Assembly: GCA_003342895.1 (NCBI GenBank)
Contig: PTFA01000192.1
Location: 1,327,378 to 1,391,377, forward strand
DNA: 64,000 nt
Origin: Casuarius casuarius
Taxonomy: Eukaryota > Chordata > Aves > Casuariiformes > Casuariidae
Reading direction: 5' to 3'
How positions within the stretch are numbered: position 1 is the stretch's first letter; the number at the start of each line of letters is the position of its first letter. The notes below the pieces were generated by a model. That model saw only the letters and a program-made list of their open reading frames with translations. It was not told the DNA's origin and did no database searches. The position numbers and the translations under genes were made by a program. Positions 35,223-47,991 of this stretch are shown here, one piece after another.

Positions 35223-38200
35223 TTTCTGCAGGGTAAGAATGCAATAATGGAGGGATGTTGGTATAATCCATGGCCAAAGGAGAGAAGTCGGTGAGAGATC
35301 TCTGCAACAGTTGGGGAGTACTATATTGTACTGGTTATTGTGAAGAAAATCTACCCAAGAATATAGAGTGATATAAAGGTATTTTCAGCTGACTCTTGAT
35401 GGGCATCTTTGTTGGGTGGGTCATTCTAGAAGAGCTAGGACCCTTTACTTGTCTGTAATAAATGCTGAGATTATGTTTTGAACTTAGTCTGCATGTGGTC
35501 TTTATATGAAAAGTCAGAGGACTTATATGCCAGTGAAGATAGTAGCACCTATGTTACAGGAAGTTACAGCATTTTAGATTGATAAAATACAGATAAAGCT
35601 GACATGCAAAATAAAAAAAGTGTAAATCTCTTCTCCTTATTGCTTCAAGGGTAGATTTAACTGTTTTTTTGAATATCTAAAAACCAAGAATAACAAAAAT
35701 TCTATGCTCTTTAAATAAAGCTTTCATGCCTTATTTGTGTTTTCCATCAGCTTTTACCAATACATTCTAAGACTGTACATCTAAAAGCATTATCTTTATT
35801 AAAACTTTTACTCTCTGGGATTGCTGGGTGAACTGGCCACATTTTTTGCATAGCACCTAGGGGGACAGTTGTCATGCAGTGTTATCTGAACATATTTCAC
35901 TATTTTAGTGCCAGTGCCAATGTCTCTGAAACCACATTCACCTGGTTTAAGGGAGCTATTTAATGTTAGGCTTTGCACATCCATATTGTAACGGCTGTAG
36001 AACATTTAAGAAAACTGATGCAACTTTTATTACAAATAAGTTAATATTACAATAAAGGATTGTCAGGATTTTATGCTAATTTTCAAGGTATATCCATCAA
36101 TTCCATGATCTGCTTCTAAAGGATCTGAAAGCTTGGAAAAATAAGACTACTGTCATTATGTTTAAATTTTCTGGACAGGAAGCTGCAATTTTATTGTAGA
36201 ATTTTTAGGGCTCCACAAATCAAAAAGGTCAAAATTCATTGCCTTCTGGGGCTTCTCAGTAAACAGAATAAAATTGCCCTTATCTGGCACATTTTCCATA
36301 GAAACAGCCGATAAAAAGGAAGCTACAGGTAACTGAATTCAACAGTGCATGTATTTGGTCTACTAAACTACAGTTTTTCACACTGTTCTGGCAATGTAAG
36401 ATGTTCTTAGAGTGGATGTAATACTGTAAAATTTATGTCCACTTTAAAGTGTCTCATCACTGCCAGAGTTGTGTAAAAGGATGTGATTTTGTGTTGCAGC
36501 TAAATCCATTTAATGGTTGACAGTTGTTGACATGGACAATCTCACTTCTTCCCTCCTCTTCCTCCTTTCCCAGCACCATGTCCTGCCCACTTCTTCCCCA
36601 GAGTTTTAACCCTGAGATTGAAGGAGTTACACTGGGAAAAAAATTAACCTTTCAAACAGTCATTAGCTTCTGCACTGGGGTTAGAAGAGTGCAACTTTCT
36701 GCACAACTGCATAGTTGGAGAAGAGAGGAAGGAATGGGATGATTCCCTTTGGAAATTTGAATGTTTGGATTATTGTACACAGTTGTAGGAATCATAATGA
36801 AAAAAATCACCTCTCTTTGCTGTACTGTGAAGAGTTTACCTAGGTGTATCTTTCAGCACCATTTTGTTTTGAAAAGAAAAAGTGATGTGACTGTGAGTGA
36901 TGCATATTTTTGCGAGGCAGCTTGATTCTTCAGTTTCTTAATTTTGGTACGATTATTTTTCCCCAGCTAACTGTAAAAATTTAATCATATTAAAGATTCT
37001 GGCAATTCCCATGCAAGTTTGTTTGAAGGTAACATTGCAATATGGAACTGATGAAACATAAAGACAATGTACCTAGGCTTTTAAGAATTTCTTTTATATC
37101 AAGGATGATTTAGCTGCCCTTAGAAAATCCAATCCTAGTTCCTAATTCAGTCCAAGCTTCTTCTGCTAAGAGCTACATGATGTTCCAAAGATCTGAGAAA
37201 CAGATCAGCTGAAACTTCTCTGCCTGAAGAGTTTAAAGTTTTCTGGAAGATGGAGTGGGCTATGACTCTTGTCTGGTGAGAAGGAGGAAAGCAAGCTTGG
37301 ATGTAAAAAGTGAGAAAAGCTGATTATAGTTGCTTTTTCTTTCTTGGTTAAAAAAAATGACTAGGAATGTGTAGTGTTTTGAGTGTTAGTTGATTTGTTA
37401 TCATCCAACAAATAAATCAAGCTGAAACTCCAAACTCTGCTCCCATGGTGATTAGATATTACAGTACATATGGTATGCAAACATTAAGCTGTGTTCGAAG
37501 ACCTCACAATGCCTAAACACAGCATGCTGCCAACTGGTGACCATGCACTACGGCAGACATAAAAATGGAGTTTCCTCCTGCCTTCCTGCACCTGGATTTG
37601 CTTTGGGTATAACTCTTAGATGTTATTGCAGAGGAAGGTCTAGCAAGGAACTTCATATAGTTTCTCTCCACAGTAACTGCAACAAGTGGACTATATATCC
37701 CCACCAATGAAAATAGATGTTACGGTCTGACTGGTTTAAGTCAGTTTGTCACATTGCACAATGTCACACCATACTTCTTGTCACCCTGTCCAAAAATTAC
37801 AGCACTTCTGTTTTTCTCTTGGTGAAACTAGACAATCTGATATCTTTTATGTTACACTGACTGCATATAAACTGCAAAAATATTTAGGAATGATGGGTCT
37901 GGGTGAAAGCTGCAGCAACAGACTAAATGCTGTACATAATGATTTCTGTTGGTTTGGACTATATGTCAACACAAATAGTCATGTCCTGTAACTTTATGTT
38001 CAATATCTGGCATTTAAGTCTTAGGAAAACAAGTAAAAAATCCTGAGCAGATTTTTTCTGATATTAAACATTGGCTTCTTCAGTTAGGTTTCCTAGTGTA
38101 ACTTCAGTTCAAATGAAATTTATAGCATTTTAGATTATCTGAACAAAATTAACTCCTGGCAATATTAATTATTCACAAATTCCCCCTTCTTCCATTTTGT

Positions 38201-41200
38201 AATTTAAATGTTATGTAGAATTATTTACTTGTGAATAAATAGCTTTGGAGGTTTTTAGAGCTCTGTATTATCTGATATATATAAAGACTGTACTAAAATA
38301 ACTGGAAATAACTCTACCTGTGGGCCATTTCCCTTTGTTTTGTGGCATAGACCCACATTGGCTTAGTTAACACTAGGGCACTGTCACGTTGTTCCCATGT
38401 TATTTCACAGTGAATATCATCTGACAGTTTAGGCTGAAAGCAGCGAACTGGCTGGAAATTAGAGAACTTTTCCGAATTCTGCCTAAAAACTACAGACTTA
38501 ATTTCCCCTTTTTTCCTGCAGATTCTGATATAGTTTGGGTGAATATCAGCCATCTCTAAATTATGCAAGTGACATCAGTAGCTGGGAGGAAGCATAAAGT
38601 TATAAAGCTATTGCACCACTTTATCACTCACTACTTATCAGAGCATTTCATTCTAGTTTCTACAGTGTCCCTGTTATTCTAGTACTGGTATCTTCACTTT
38701 TCAGTCTCAATACTATTGCATAGTTCTAATGCAAGTCCATAAAACTGTTTACTCGTTATTTCCCTACTAATGCTCTCTCTTCATAATTCCGCACAGGCAC
38801 CTCAGTTTTGACCCAAAGCACTTATTTTTTCTGGTTATCTGATCCCAAAGCACTTTTTTGTCAAATTATTTTAAAACTAACCCTCAATAGACCTTGCTAT
38901 TCCAGTCTTGAATCAAATCTTTTGGTTAAACCAAGTCATACCAAATGGTGAACAGACCATTTGGAAATGTTTGCTAGATTTTAAACACCCCAATACAATT
39001 CAATTTGTGACTGACATAAGAGGGTACTATGGTAGACCCACCACTTTATTCCTAAATGCTTCCACTTTCCTCTGTCTTTTTCTGAAAACATTAACCTAGA
39101 GGTTTTGCTTTTTGCATTGTATGGCTTTTTAAAATTTATTCTTAATGGAAAGTCCATTTTAGGGTGGAAAGCATTTTTTCAGACTGAGCTAGAGTTTTTG
39201 TACATGTATTCTTTCTTTTTAAGCTTGAGGTGCTTACGTTGGACTTCATCTGAATCAGGAAACTCTGGTAGGAGCTGAGAGGAATACGATGTTGGAGAAC
39301 AGCCTTTGACAGTAGCTTCGGGCACAGCATAGGAGGTACAGTGTCTAGTTCCCCGAGCCACCTCTTGTTCATTTTGGAGAAGTTGCTCATCTGTTAACAA
39401 GGCAAGGATTGCTTAGATTTTTCTCTCACTTAATAAACTGTAAAAAAATATTAGGTCTATTTTAGAAACAAACAAACAAAAAAACTGTTCAATAAGAAAA
39501 CTTTTATCTCATTCTATATTGAAGCCCAGCTGGATATGCCAGAGCTTCCACTAATTACAATATGTTTAAGTAGCTAATAATGCTGAATTATTTTTGTACA
39601 CTAGAACGAACCAGGAAGCCAAAATCTCAATAAGCAGTTGTGCTTTAAATAATGTCAGAAAGCTAAGATACCACATTCATAATGGATACATTCAAGTATG
39701 TTTTTAGGGAATGGCCTTAAGACCATCTCTTTTTTCCCCCTCCTTTCTTTCAAAGGTTCAGTTTTGTAGCAGACCATTATTTTGTNTTTTTTTTTCAGAA
39801 TGGTATTCAAGAAGATTCTACTGAAACAAGGACATGTGTTGCGTCCAGTAAAATTAGTGGCAGGACAGATTGGTGCCAATGGGAATGATAAGGAAAGATG
39901 CTAAACTGCTTTTCCTTTTTTCTTTCTGAAAAGATTGTCTGCCCCAAAATTACTAAGGTCCAAAGAAGCTGGCCAGAACTAAAGCTTTATCTCAAAAAAG
40001 TGTATAATTATTTTGTTGACATTAATTCATGATGAAAAGAGAAAAGTCATGCTTTCCAATATTTTTCTTCTGAAAACTGCATTTGATCTGTGTGCAACAA
40101 AAGGGAAAAAAAAGGCAACCCCCAAACCACTAGCTGAAATTGAGTAAATTTAATAAAGTTGCTCATCTTAGGAGAAACACAGGCTTGATTTTATCTGGTG
40201 GCTGAGAGGACAAACTGAAGTGCTTTCACATTCTGTATATTAAATTATCAGACAAATAAACTTAGCGACAACTTTGTGTTTTAGCTGTCTTGAAGCCTGT
40301 TTGTCATATCACTTCTTCTGACATTGTCAGAACCCACAGCTAAGGGAAGACATGGCAGATTTTTCCTGGTTTTGGCACGCTGAGCAGAAACATTAACATA
40401 TGCTACTGAATCCCCCAAGAGACAGGTTACAGACTCTGAAAGACCTCTAGCTTTCTCTTCTTTTAGAATTATAAACCTGAAAATTCAGTACTAAGATATC
40501 CTACTCTGTGTATTACTTTTTCTCTTTCATTCCTTTTTTCTACTGTTGATAATTTTTTCAAGCACTGAGTCTGGTAATGCCTTCACTCTCCCTGCAGTGT
40601 CACTCTCCAAGCTAATTTTGGCCTGGTGTGCCTTAACTAGACTAACCAGATGGACAGATTAATTGGATTTGCAGCTGGTAGGTCAGGTGGTTACTTTTGG
40701 TCATTAATGAGTACATGGCTTTCAAACTGCTTTTCAGAGGGCTTTTTAAGACATTTTACTTCACAAATGGGATGAACTAAGACTACATGTATTGTCAGTG
40801 ACCAAAGCTCAGGCAACAAAAAGGCAATGACTAGTAGTTAAGATATAGTGACTCACCTCTTAAAAGTGAGTGACCAAACTTTAGTTGGTCTTCCTGACTT
40901 TGAGTTTTTAAATCAAACACTGCTTTTAAGTTAAGCAGTGATGAGGTGGAACCACATGTCATCTTCTGCTGAGACAGCAAAAAAGGGTATTGAAATGCAG
41001 AACTGTCTAGCTTTTCTTAGTCTGGTCTCATAACCCCTAGATTTTTGTAGGCTCACTTAATAGTCTTGAATTTACCTCATCTCATATCAGTGCAAGATGA
41101 AGCAAAATCATTATGCATGGCTATAATATCTGCACATGAAAGCTGAACTACAGCAGTGTCACAATGCAATTATTTTGTTGCACAGGACAGATTCATGCTG

Positions 41201-42532
41201 TTGGCATCCCAGAGCCAGTAGAAGCTGCATGGAGCTTGTATCAGCTGGAATGCACTTTCACATATATCACTTGGGGACATGAATTGCACAATGTGACAGG
41301 CCCATCACCACCAATAATTCATCTAATTTACTACAGCAAGGTGGATACATGGTCGTGTCTGAAAGCCAACAGGTCAGTGGCTTCATCTAGCAGCTCATGC
41401 TGCTCCCAGCAGTGCTGCACTCTTACTAATAATTTAATCTCATATTTGAAGTTCAGTTCCTAGCAGTTTATCTCCTCTTTCTCATTTTCTTTCACTTCTA
41501 CTTAAAAATATAATGGTCCATTTCAGCAAAATTAACTGCAATTTCATGGATCACTACAGCAGGAATAAGTTTTATACATAATACTATAATCCATCTATTT
41601 GTTCCTCAGAATGCAAATTGACTTGATGAGCAATTCTATGTCCTATGTAAATAACCCCTCGTTCTCATTGAGAGTGCTGTAGTTTCAGTGAAGAAGGCAG
41701 AGGGAAAAGAAGATTGTTTCTCTGTCTTTGGTTTTCTGTTAAATTTTCCAGAGTATTCCACTAAAAAAAAAGTATCATATATAAAATGAAGGTAATAGCT
41801 ACCTTCCTTTCCTTCTGAATGAAAAAACTCTGGTCCTTTACTTGTGCTTCATTCTTTCCTTTGCTTAGAAAATACATTTTTAAAAAATTTGGGATCTTAT
41901 AAAATATGTCAGATGAACAAGACCTAACATACCAAAGTTCTCTGTCTAATAGATATCAGTTACCATATGGGCAAGGATAGACCATGATCAGTGTGTCAGT
42001 AATGTGCAGGAAGAAACACTGTAGGGCTGTGAAACAGGAAATTCACTCTCCATGGTCTCTCTTCCATTCAGTTTCTCTGTAGGGATTGCCAGCAGGTGGA
42101 ACAACTGATATGAACCAGATAATTGCCTTTGTATTATGGATACATTTGTACTCCAAATTGATTGGCATTTCCATTTCTTTTCACTAAAGAGATGGTAGTA
42201 ATTTTCAAGAATTTCTAGCAGGTTCACGGCTAAAACCAATGTCTAGAGATGATATTAATAATAAAGATAGCAGTTCTTTTATGCCATTAGAGGTTTCCTA
42301 AACTACAAAGTCTCCTAAGTGACTTCATTAATTTTGAAATAAAGCTACTTAAATTTCAATGGAAAAGGTGTTCCAGTGGTAAACATTGAGTTTTTAAATA
42401 TAAACTTCATTGAACCACTGACCTGAAGTCTGTTACATTATCATGACCTATCCTCTCCAAGAGTAACACACTTAATTATGCTATTGACATTATCAGGCAG
42501 TAGGTTTAAATCAAAAGAGGTAAGTATTTTTT
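35223..42532. other. Long stretch without a supportable gene
   Basis: AT-rich unique DNA. Apart from the weak exon candidate at 38318-38555, open frames here (for example 36524, 37746, 39142, 41164 and 41988) show no boundaries or homology. Confidence 0.5.
38318..38555 (-). CDS. Weak candidate coding exon
   Basis: The minus strand has an acceptor-like TGCATAATTTAG, then 78 complete codons open (MADIHPNYIRICRKKGEIKS...) and a donor-like CACAG|GTAGAG. The phases are one base needed at the start and two left at the end. The peptide has an ordinary mixed composition but was not recognised, and the acceptor has a poor pyrimidine tract. On the plus strand the same DNA holds a good acceptor (CCCCTTTTTTCCTGCAG at 38521) followed by a quick stop. 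A chance open frame is about as likely. Confidence 0.2.
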
Positions 42533-42852
42533 TCAGACTGTGCATTAAGTAAACTGTGGAATTTATTGTCCCACAGTATAATGAAGGGCAAAAACATACA
42601 TAGGCAAATTTACAGAGGATAAGTGGCTCTTAAATAAAATTGTTCAAATATAATCTCTGGCTCAACAAATCCGTAGATTGTTCCATGGCCAAAAGCTGGG
42701 AAGGAATGCCAAGAAAAGGTTCACTTTATATTTCTTCTTTTCCTGTACACTTTCCATAAATCAATCTTATTAGCACTATCAGAGAGAGGACACGGAGCCT
42801 GATGGGCCTTTTGTCTGATCCTGTACACCCTTCTAGTGTTCTTCTGTGTGTT
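42533..42852 (+). mobile_element. CR1 LINE 3' end
   Basis: The sequence follows the CR1 3'-UTR block order on the plus strand. It has ACTGTGGAATTTATTGTCCC, then TACAGAGGATAAGTGGCTCT, then CCAAAAGCTGGGAAGGAATG. It ends with GCCTGATGGGCCTTTTGTCT and CCCTTCTAGTGTTCTTCTGTGTG. These match the sauropsid CR1 tail ('ctagatggacctttggtctgacccagtatggc...ttcttatg'). It is a 5'-truncated, diverged copy. Confidence 0.85.
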
Positions 42853-45800
42853 ATGGTTTCTTTAGTGCTATTTAGTGCTTCAGTCACATTTGCTTCAAAA
42901 CCAACTCATTTCTAACAGGGAGATCTATCAGAACTGCAAAATTAACAAACCTGCTGGCTGAAACCACTTCAGTACTTGCTTCCGAACTGATGTACACCCA
43001 GGATGCTGCTTAGGAACTTAAGTTGTCTAGGGTATCACGGCGGGGAGCAGCCATGTTAATTACCCACCTTTACCTTGATCTCTTGCAGTGTTATCTGTGT
43101 AATGAGAATTTTTCTATGTCTGAATGTTGAAGAAGCCATCTTGACAATGATGTCTTACTTTCTCTGATCCTTTATTGATAAGATAATCCAACAGTGTGAG
43201 GGATCTGCACACATGCCTCCAGTTCTTTCCATGGTCATTCATCCTGTGCCATATCATGTCCATAATCTCTGAAAGAGAAAGTGCATTGTATGTAAGTTCA
43301 CTGATATCTTACATTAGCGAACTTGAGGGGCCCCGAAGATCATTAGAGATTGCTTCCCTGACTTTTACTTCAGTCTCAGGATAATTTTTCACAAAGTTCT
43401 TCATGTGCCTCCTGAGTGCCATGAGTAACAAGTTGTTCTCTTGTTTCTAAAGTCAGTAAGTGATGCCAATCATTTCTCGTGGTGCTTATTCTAATCTCCA
43501 ACTCAGGAAACCACCACAGTTCTGCAAAAATAACTGCACAAAGATTATATCATTCACTTAAAATTTTGGAGGAAGAAGCATAGACTGATATAATTCTAGT
43601 CTCCATTTCTCATCTACACAGGACAAGCAAAATTGGGATTCCATGGTGGCAAAATTAAAGAACAGGAAGATGGAAAAGAACGCTTTCTGCAGTAACATTT
43701 TGGTCCCATTCAACTGTCCCTAACCAAAAATACAGCAACAATGACAGAGCTAAGGAGAAAATATTCAGGGTGTACCTAGTATCTCCTTTTGGAGAGACTA
43801 CAGTTTGACACCAAACTGAAAGGAAAGTGGCTTGCTTTTACTCAATAATGCATACCATCATAATGAAGTACTTTGACATTTATAGATTGAAAGCACCATA
43901 TTCAGGTTTTTTAGTATTAAATGTCTACAAAGAACACAGAAAGCTCAAGGAGGTGAAAGAAGAAATGGAGACTTTTATTTTCCATTAAGTTTGCTTAGTG
44001 CAACACAGTCTACTATTAAACCATGGCTTCAGTTGACTTTTATGGTCTACTGTAGTTAGCATTTTGAACACATCTATAACAAGATCAAAATGCAAATGTC
44101 AGATCCAGTGAAAGTTACATTACACCAAAAGGACAATACATGCAACTAGGGAGAAGGGAAGGAAATGTCTCATGTCAATCTGTAGCAACCCTTCTGCCTC
44201 AGGAATTTCTGATGTGTTCTAAATAGGAGCAGAGAGATGAAGGAATTAAAACAAGGGGTTCCATTTGTTTGTGAATTGCTCTGCTAAACTGTAGCAACAG
44301 CGTTTCTAGACTGATCAGCTTGGATCTGTCAGCTTTCACAGCTGGTATACTCAATAGGAGGCATATTTTAGCCAATGCAGTAATAGCATAAAAAGGGAAT
44401 GCAGCCTCCAAATGATTTAAATGATGCTTGTGAATTGTCATTTCACAGCTTTATGAGATGTTCCTGTTCCCCTCCCTTCCTTTTGTTACTTAGCATCAGG
44501 CTGGGCAGATTTCTGTGCAATTCCCAACTGAGTCACCAGAGAAGGGTCTGCCTTGATCATATATCAAATTAATTTCAAACCCTGACAAACACCCAGGCTC
44601 AACAAGGGAGACAATCTGTAACGTACTATATATGCACAAAAGGTAAAAATATTAAAATTCATAATAAATGTTTTCCATCTCAGCCCCCTCCCCCTGCTCA
44701 CCAGCTCACCCCCACTTCTCCTGTCTGATAACTATGACAGTCTAGACTGAGAGATATTTTTAATGCAAGGGTAGGCATGAATTTCAAGCAAAACATCAAA
44801 ATGGTACCTTTTTAATATTTTAAAGAATGGAGTTAATTAACCTTTTTATCAAACTACACACATCTTCAAATGTCTGAGATGGAAAATATATCGGTTTAAT
44901 TAAGATTTCACAGGGAGAGACAGTTGCAAACACTTGGAACTGAGAAAAAGTGGGATCTTTATGAGGAGGGTACTGTATGTTTTACAACGCCCTGAGTCTC
45001 TTTGTTGTTTGTACTTCAACTGCAGTCCGTTTTTATCTCTCTCTCTCTCCTGCCGAGAGAAACTGATTTTATCATGTGTTTCAATGAAGCTATTAAAAAC
45101 TTCAATCATGAGATTTCTGTTTTGCCTTTGTATGTTTCTCTCTCTCTCTCTCTGGCGGAGTTGCACTGTGACATTGGTTATATGGCAGCATACACTGATT
45201 TGGTTTTTTTACAAGTCGGTTAGATAATCCTCCTGCAATCGTAACTTGCTTGAGTGGAAACCTTAGCACCTGTGTTTTCTTTAACTGGCTCCCCACTCCC
45301 TTTGATTTTTCTAGGTCTAGGATTTTGACGAGGGGTGTTCTCAATAAGCAGGGCATGCCATGCTTTCTTCTGTTTCTTCGTTTTTAATAGATGGCGAAAG
45401 GTGCAAGAGTGACAGCTCAAAATTCTACATGCACAGCACAAGAACAGCATGAACAATGCCAGCATAAACTTCCCCTCACTTCAGGAGCTCAGAAATATTT
45501 CAGAGGTATGAAAACAGTGTACTGCTGTGACATGACATTGCTACACAGGTATTTTAGGGGCAATACCACATAAGACTGCTACATGCTAAATCACATACTC
45601 TTCATACTTAGACCTATTTATTTATCCAGTACTCTAAGACACTAAAAGGGTACGACGTACCAGGAAAAAAACATGTCACTATAGATGAATCATAACTGAA
45701 AGCAGTCATTAGCCGAAAGGGATCCTTCTTTGACAAAAAAAAATTGGAATATAAAATGTGGTAGATTCTCACGTTTAAATAACTTTCAAATTGAGCTATA

Positions 45801-46850
45801 ATGCCTGGGAATTCACTATTAAGGACTGAAGCCTGGATATAGCCATGAATTAATTTCCTGTCTTTTGTTTTTGTTTGTCAGTTAATGTCACATAATCATG
45901 TCATACAAATGAAGTTAAACACTATTTAGCTCTTCGTGTCAGTAGACAAGAAAACAGCATTTGATTATTGTATTCTCTGTCTCAGTCCTTGAGCCAGCTC
46001 TCTGTGATTAGTGCTACAATGCTGCATATAGCATTGATTTTCAATTTGCAAGCAAGATTGACGTTTCTAACACAAAACAAAAATATTTTGATTTTATGTC
46101 TGAAGAGCTGAGATTTCATTACCTTAGGCCAAATGAAAAGTTCTGTTTCACCCCAGAATAAAAATTTTTCTTTAAAGGGTGGAGGTGTTTCTAGTTTTCC
46201 GTTCAAATCAAAGTAAATTTTGAGATAAAGAGTTGTTTTGCACTAAAAAATCAGAACATTTCATATTGGAAGTGCTTAAATCATTTTAAAATGCCAAAAG
46301 ATTAATAGACATCCACAAAACAGCTTAATCCTTCTCCGTACTGTTTTGTACAAAACATGTTATTAATAAGACATTGTTTTCAGTAGTATTGGTATTTCAA
46401 TATTATCAATAAAATTTTGCCCATTTGTTGTAACATCTGTGCTCGTTTGAGGGCTACAGATTCAAACTGGGCAATCTGTCTGCTTGTTCATCAAAGTCAA
46501 CAATAATTAGGAGTTCAAAAAGGGGGGTTTTCTTCTTTTGAGCAGCAGGCTGGAAAAACGATGGCCCATTTGGCCAAGCTCTGAACCATATCCTAGAATA
46601 TGGAATCCCTTCCGGAGCCTCAAACCAGTACAAAGCCAAGAAAAGTGGCTGCAAGAAATCAGGGAGTTTGGATCTCACTGACTCAAGAACTTAATTATTT
46701 ATGATTCCATTTCAGCTTCAGCAACTGATCCTTTCCCGGCTTACAGTCAACCAAAGCAGGCAAATTTTAGACATGGTTTTCAGGCTATGATTTCAAGTGG
46801 CCTCTGATTAATGGCTGCAGGGAGAAACTTCACCTTGCGTCAAGTCCTTT
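42853..46850. other. No gene seen; two CT microsatellites
   Basis: This is unique DNA with CT repeats at 45036-45050 and 45137-45153. A minus-strand frame at 45465-45220 is Lys/Arg-rich and follows an acceptor-like site, but it has no other support. Confidence 0.5.
45036..45153. repeat. Paired (CT)n microsatellites
   Basis: (TC)7 at 45036-45050 and (TC)8 at 45137-45153 are about 100 bp apart. Each is followed by a similar CTGCCGAGAG / CTGGCGGAG segment, which hints at a local duplication. Confidence 0.75.
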
Positions 46851-46859
46851 TTATTTTTC

Positions 46860-47700
46860 TCTGCAATGCCTGGTGCTAACCACGGCATACGCAGCACCAG
46901 ACTGCTCATGGGTCACGGTAAGCGCCACCTTTCCAAGGGAGGCTCTCCTGCCCACAGGTAGCAACTGGTTTTCCGAACATCGAATCGTCTTGTGCTGCAG
47001 GGGCCCTGCCGGCTCCTGGCAGCCTGAGGACTGGCTCTCCGGAGGGGCCGGCAGAGAGCCGTAGATATGCGGCGGCAGGATGAGGGACTGGAGCTCTGAG
47101 GACAGGGAAGAAACAGCTGGAGGGAAATCGCCTTTTGGGAGGCCGTGCTGTGGGAGGGACAGGACAGGACGAGCCCCTGTGGGGCCGGGGATACTCTTGT
47201 CCCAGCTTAACTGATGCATGGGGTTAATTCGCAATGGGGTTGACGTGCACATGCACTGTAGGTGAGGGGAGGACGGGTGGGCTCGCACCACCAGGGCCAG
47301 CCCTCTCCTTATCCCCCCACCCTCTTCCCTCCCCTGTTGCCTCAGGAAGCTGTGACTGTTGGGCAACCTTTTCCCAGCCAGATTCAAACAACTGTCAATC
47401 ACCTGCAAACACCCACCCCCTTTCTCTCCTAATCCAATCAGAATGCTTGCTACCAGCCATCCCTCCCCCTATGTGGGCCCTGGCATTCAGAGGACCTGTC
47501 AATCACTGCCCAAGCCCCACCCCCTCTCTGGCTTCCAAGCTTCTCTCAGCCCTGAGGAGCTGCTATCAATCACCTTCCTAGGCCCACCTCTTTCTCTTAT
47601 CACCCAGTCAGGTTTCCTGCCAGCCCAAGGACCCCTGCTGTAGGGGATGAGGGAAGGCTGCCATTTTCCTCAGCGATGGTGGGAGAAGGCAGCGCTGGCC
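46860..47700. other. GC-rich block, possible CpG-island-like promoter
   Basis: This is the only clearly GC-rich block in the window, with CpGs clustered at about 46915-47280 (for example GGCCGGCAGAGAGCCG and GCGGCGGCAGG near 47070). A plus-strand donor-like CTGTAG|GTGAGG lies near 47263. Long frames on both strands here (such as 47408-46851, minus) are expected in GC-rich DNA with few stops and are not called genes. A promoter or non-coding first exon is possible but unproven. Confidence 0.35.
47360..47640. repeat. Imperfect tandem units with CAATCA boxes
   Basis: TGTCAATCACCTGC (47393), TGTCAATCACTGCC (47497) and TATCAATCACCTTC (47564) are each followed by a CCCACC-rich pyrimidine stretch. 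The first and third also share a later (A/C)CCA(A/G)TCAG...TGCCAGCC segment. The spacing is 104 and 67 bp, so the array is imperfect. CCAAT/CAATCA boxes in series can bind NF-Y-type factors. Confidence 0.65.
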
Positions 47701-47763
47701 ACCAAGCAGGTGGGGGACAGGCCAATGCATTAATCAGGCAATGCCCTTTCAGCCTTTACTCAC

Positions 47764-47991
47764 CGTAGGAGAAAGCCTTAATTACCGTTTTATTTCTATT
47801 TTTGTAGCATGTATGCGATCCATAAATATTTTGCCATCGGAAAGAGCCACTGCACAAACATTGGCCAGATAAACCATCACTGTTTCTTCTAGACTGCAGT
47901 CCCTCTATCCAGGCTGCCAGCCTCCTGCGATGCCTCCCTTCTTGTGACTGAACTGATGAACCAGTAAGCAAATGTGCCTTTTCTGTGTACA
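47764..47991 (-). CDS. Weak candidate coding exon
   Basis: The minus strand reads 75 complete codons (after a split TG, YTEKAHLLTGSSVQSQEGRH... to ...KTVIKAFSY, leaving one G). The segment lies between an acceptor-like ATTCTCATAAACCACAG and a strong donor, CTACG|GTGAGTA. The ending phase (one base) would fit the start of the 5549-5143 exon, but the distance is over 42 kb and nothing else links them. The peptide is not recognised. The donor is the best evidence; the acceptor lacks a good pyrimidine tract. It could also be a UTR or lncRNA exon. Confidence 0.25.

Noticed and set aside
45220..45465. Lys/Arg-rich minus-strand frame following an acceptor-like site and ending in TAA
   Set aside because: No upstream exon, no conservation evidence and no poly(A) context that stands out. 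Basic composition is expected from A-rich DNA.
46851..47408. 185-codon minus-strand open frame, the longest in the window apart from env
   Set aside because: It lies in GC-rich DNA where stops are rare, overlaps open frames on the other strand, and its translation shows no domain or recognisable composition.
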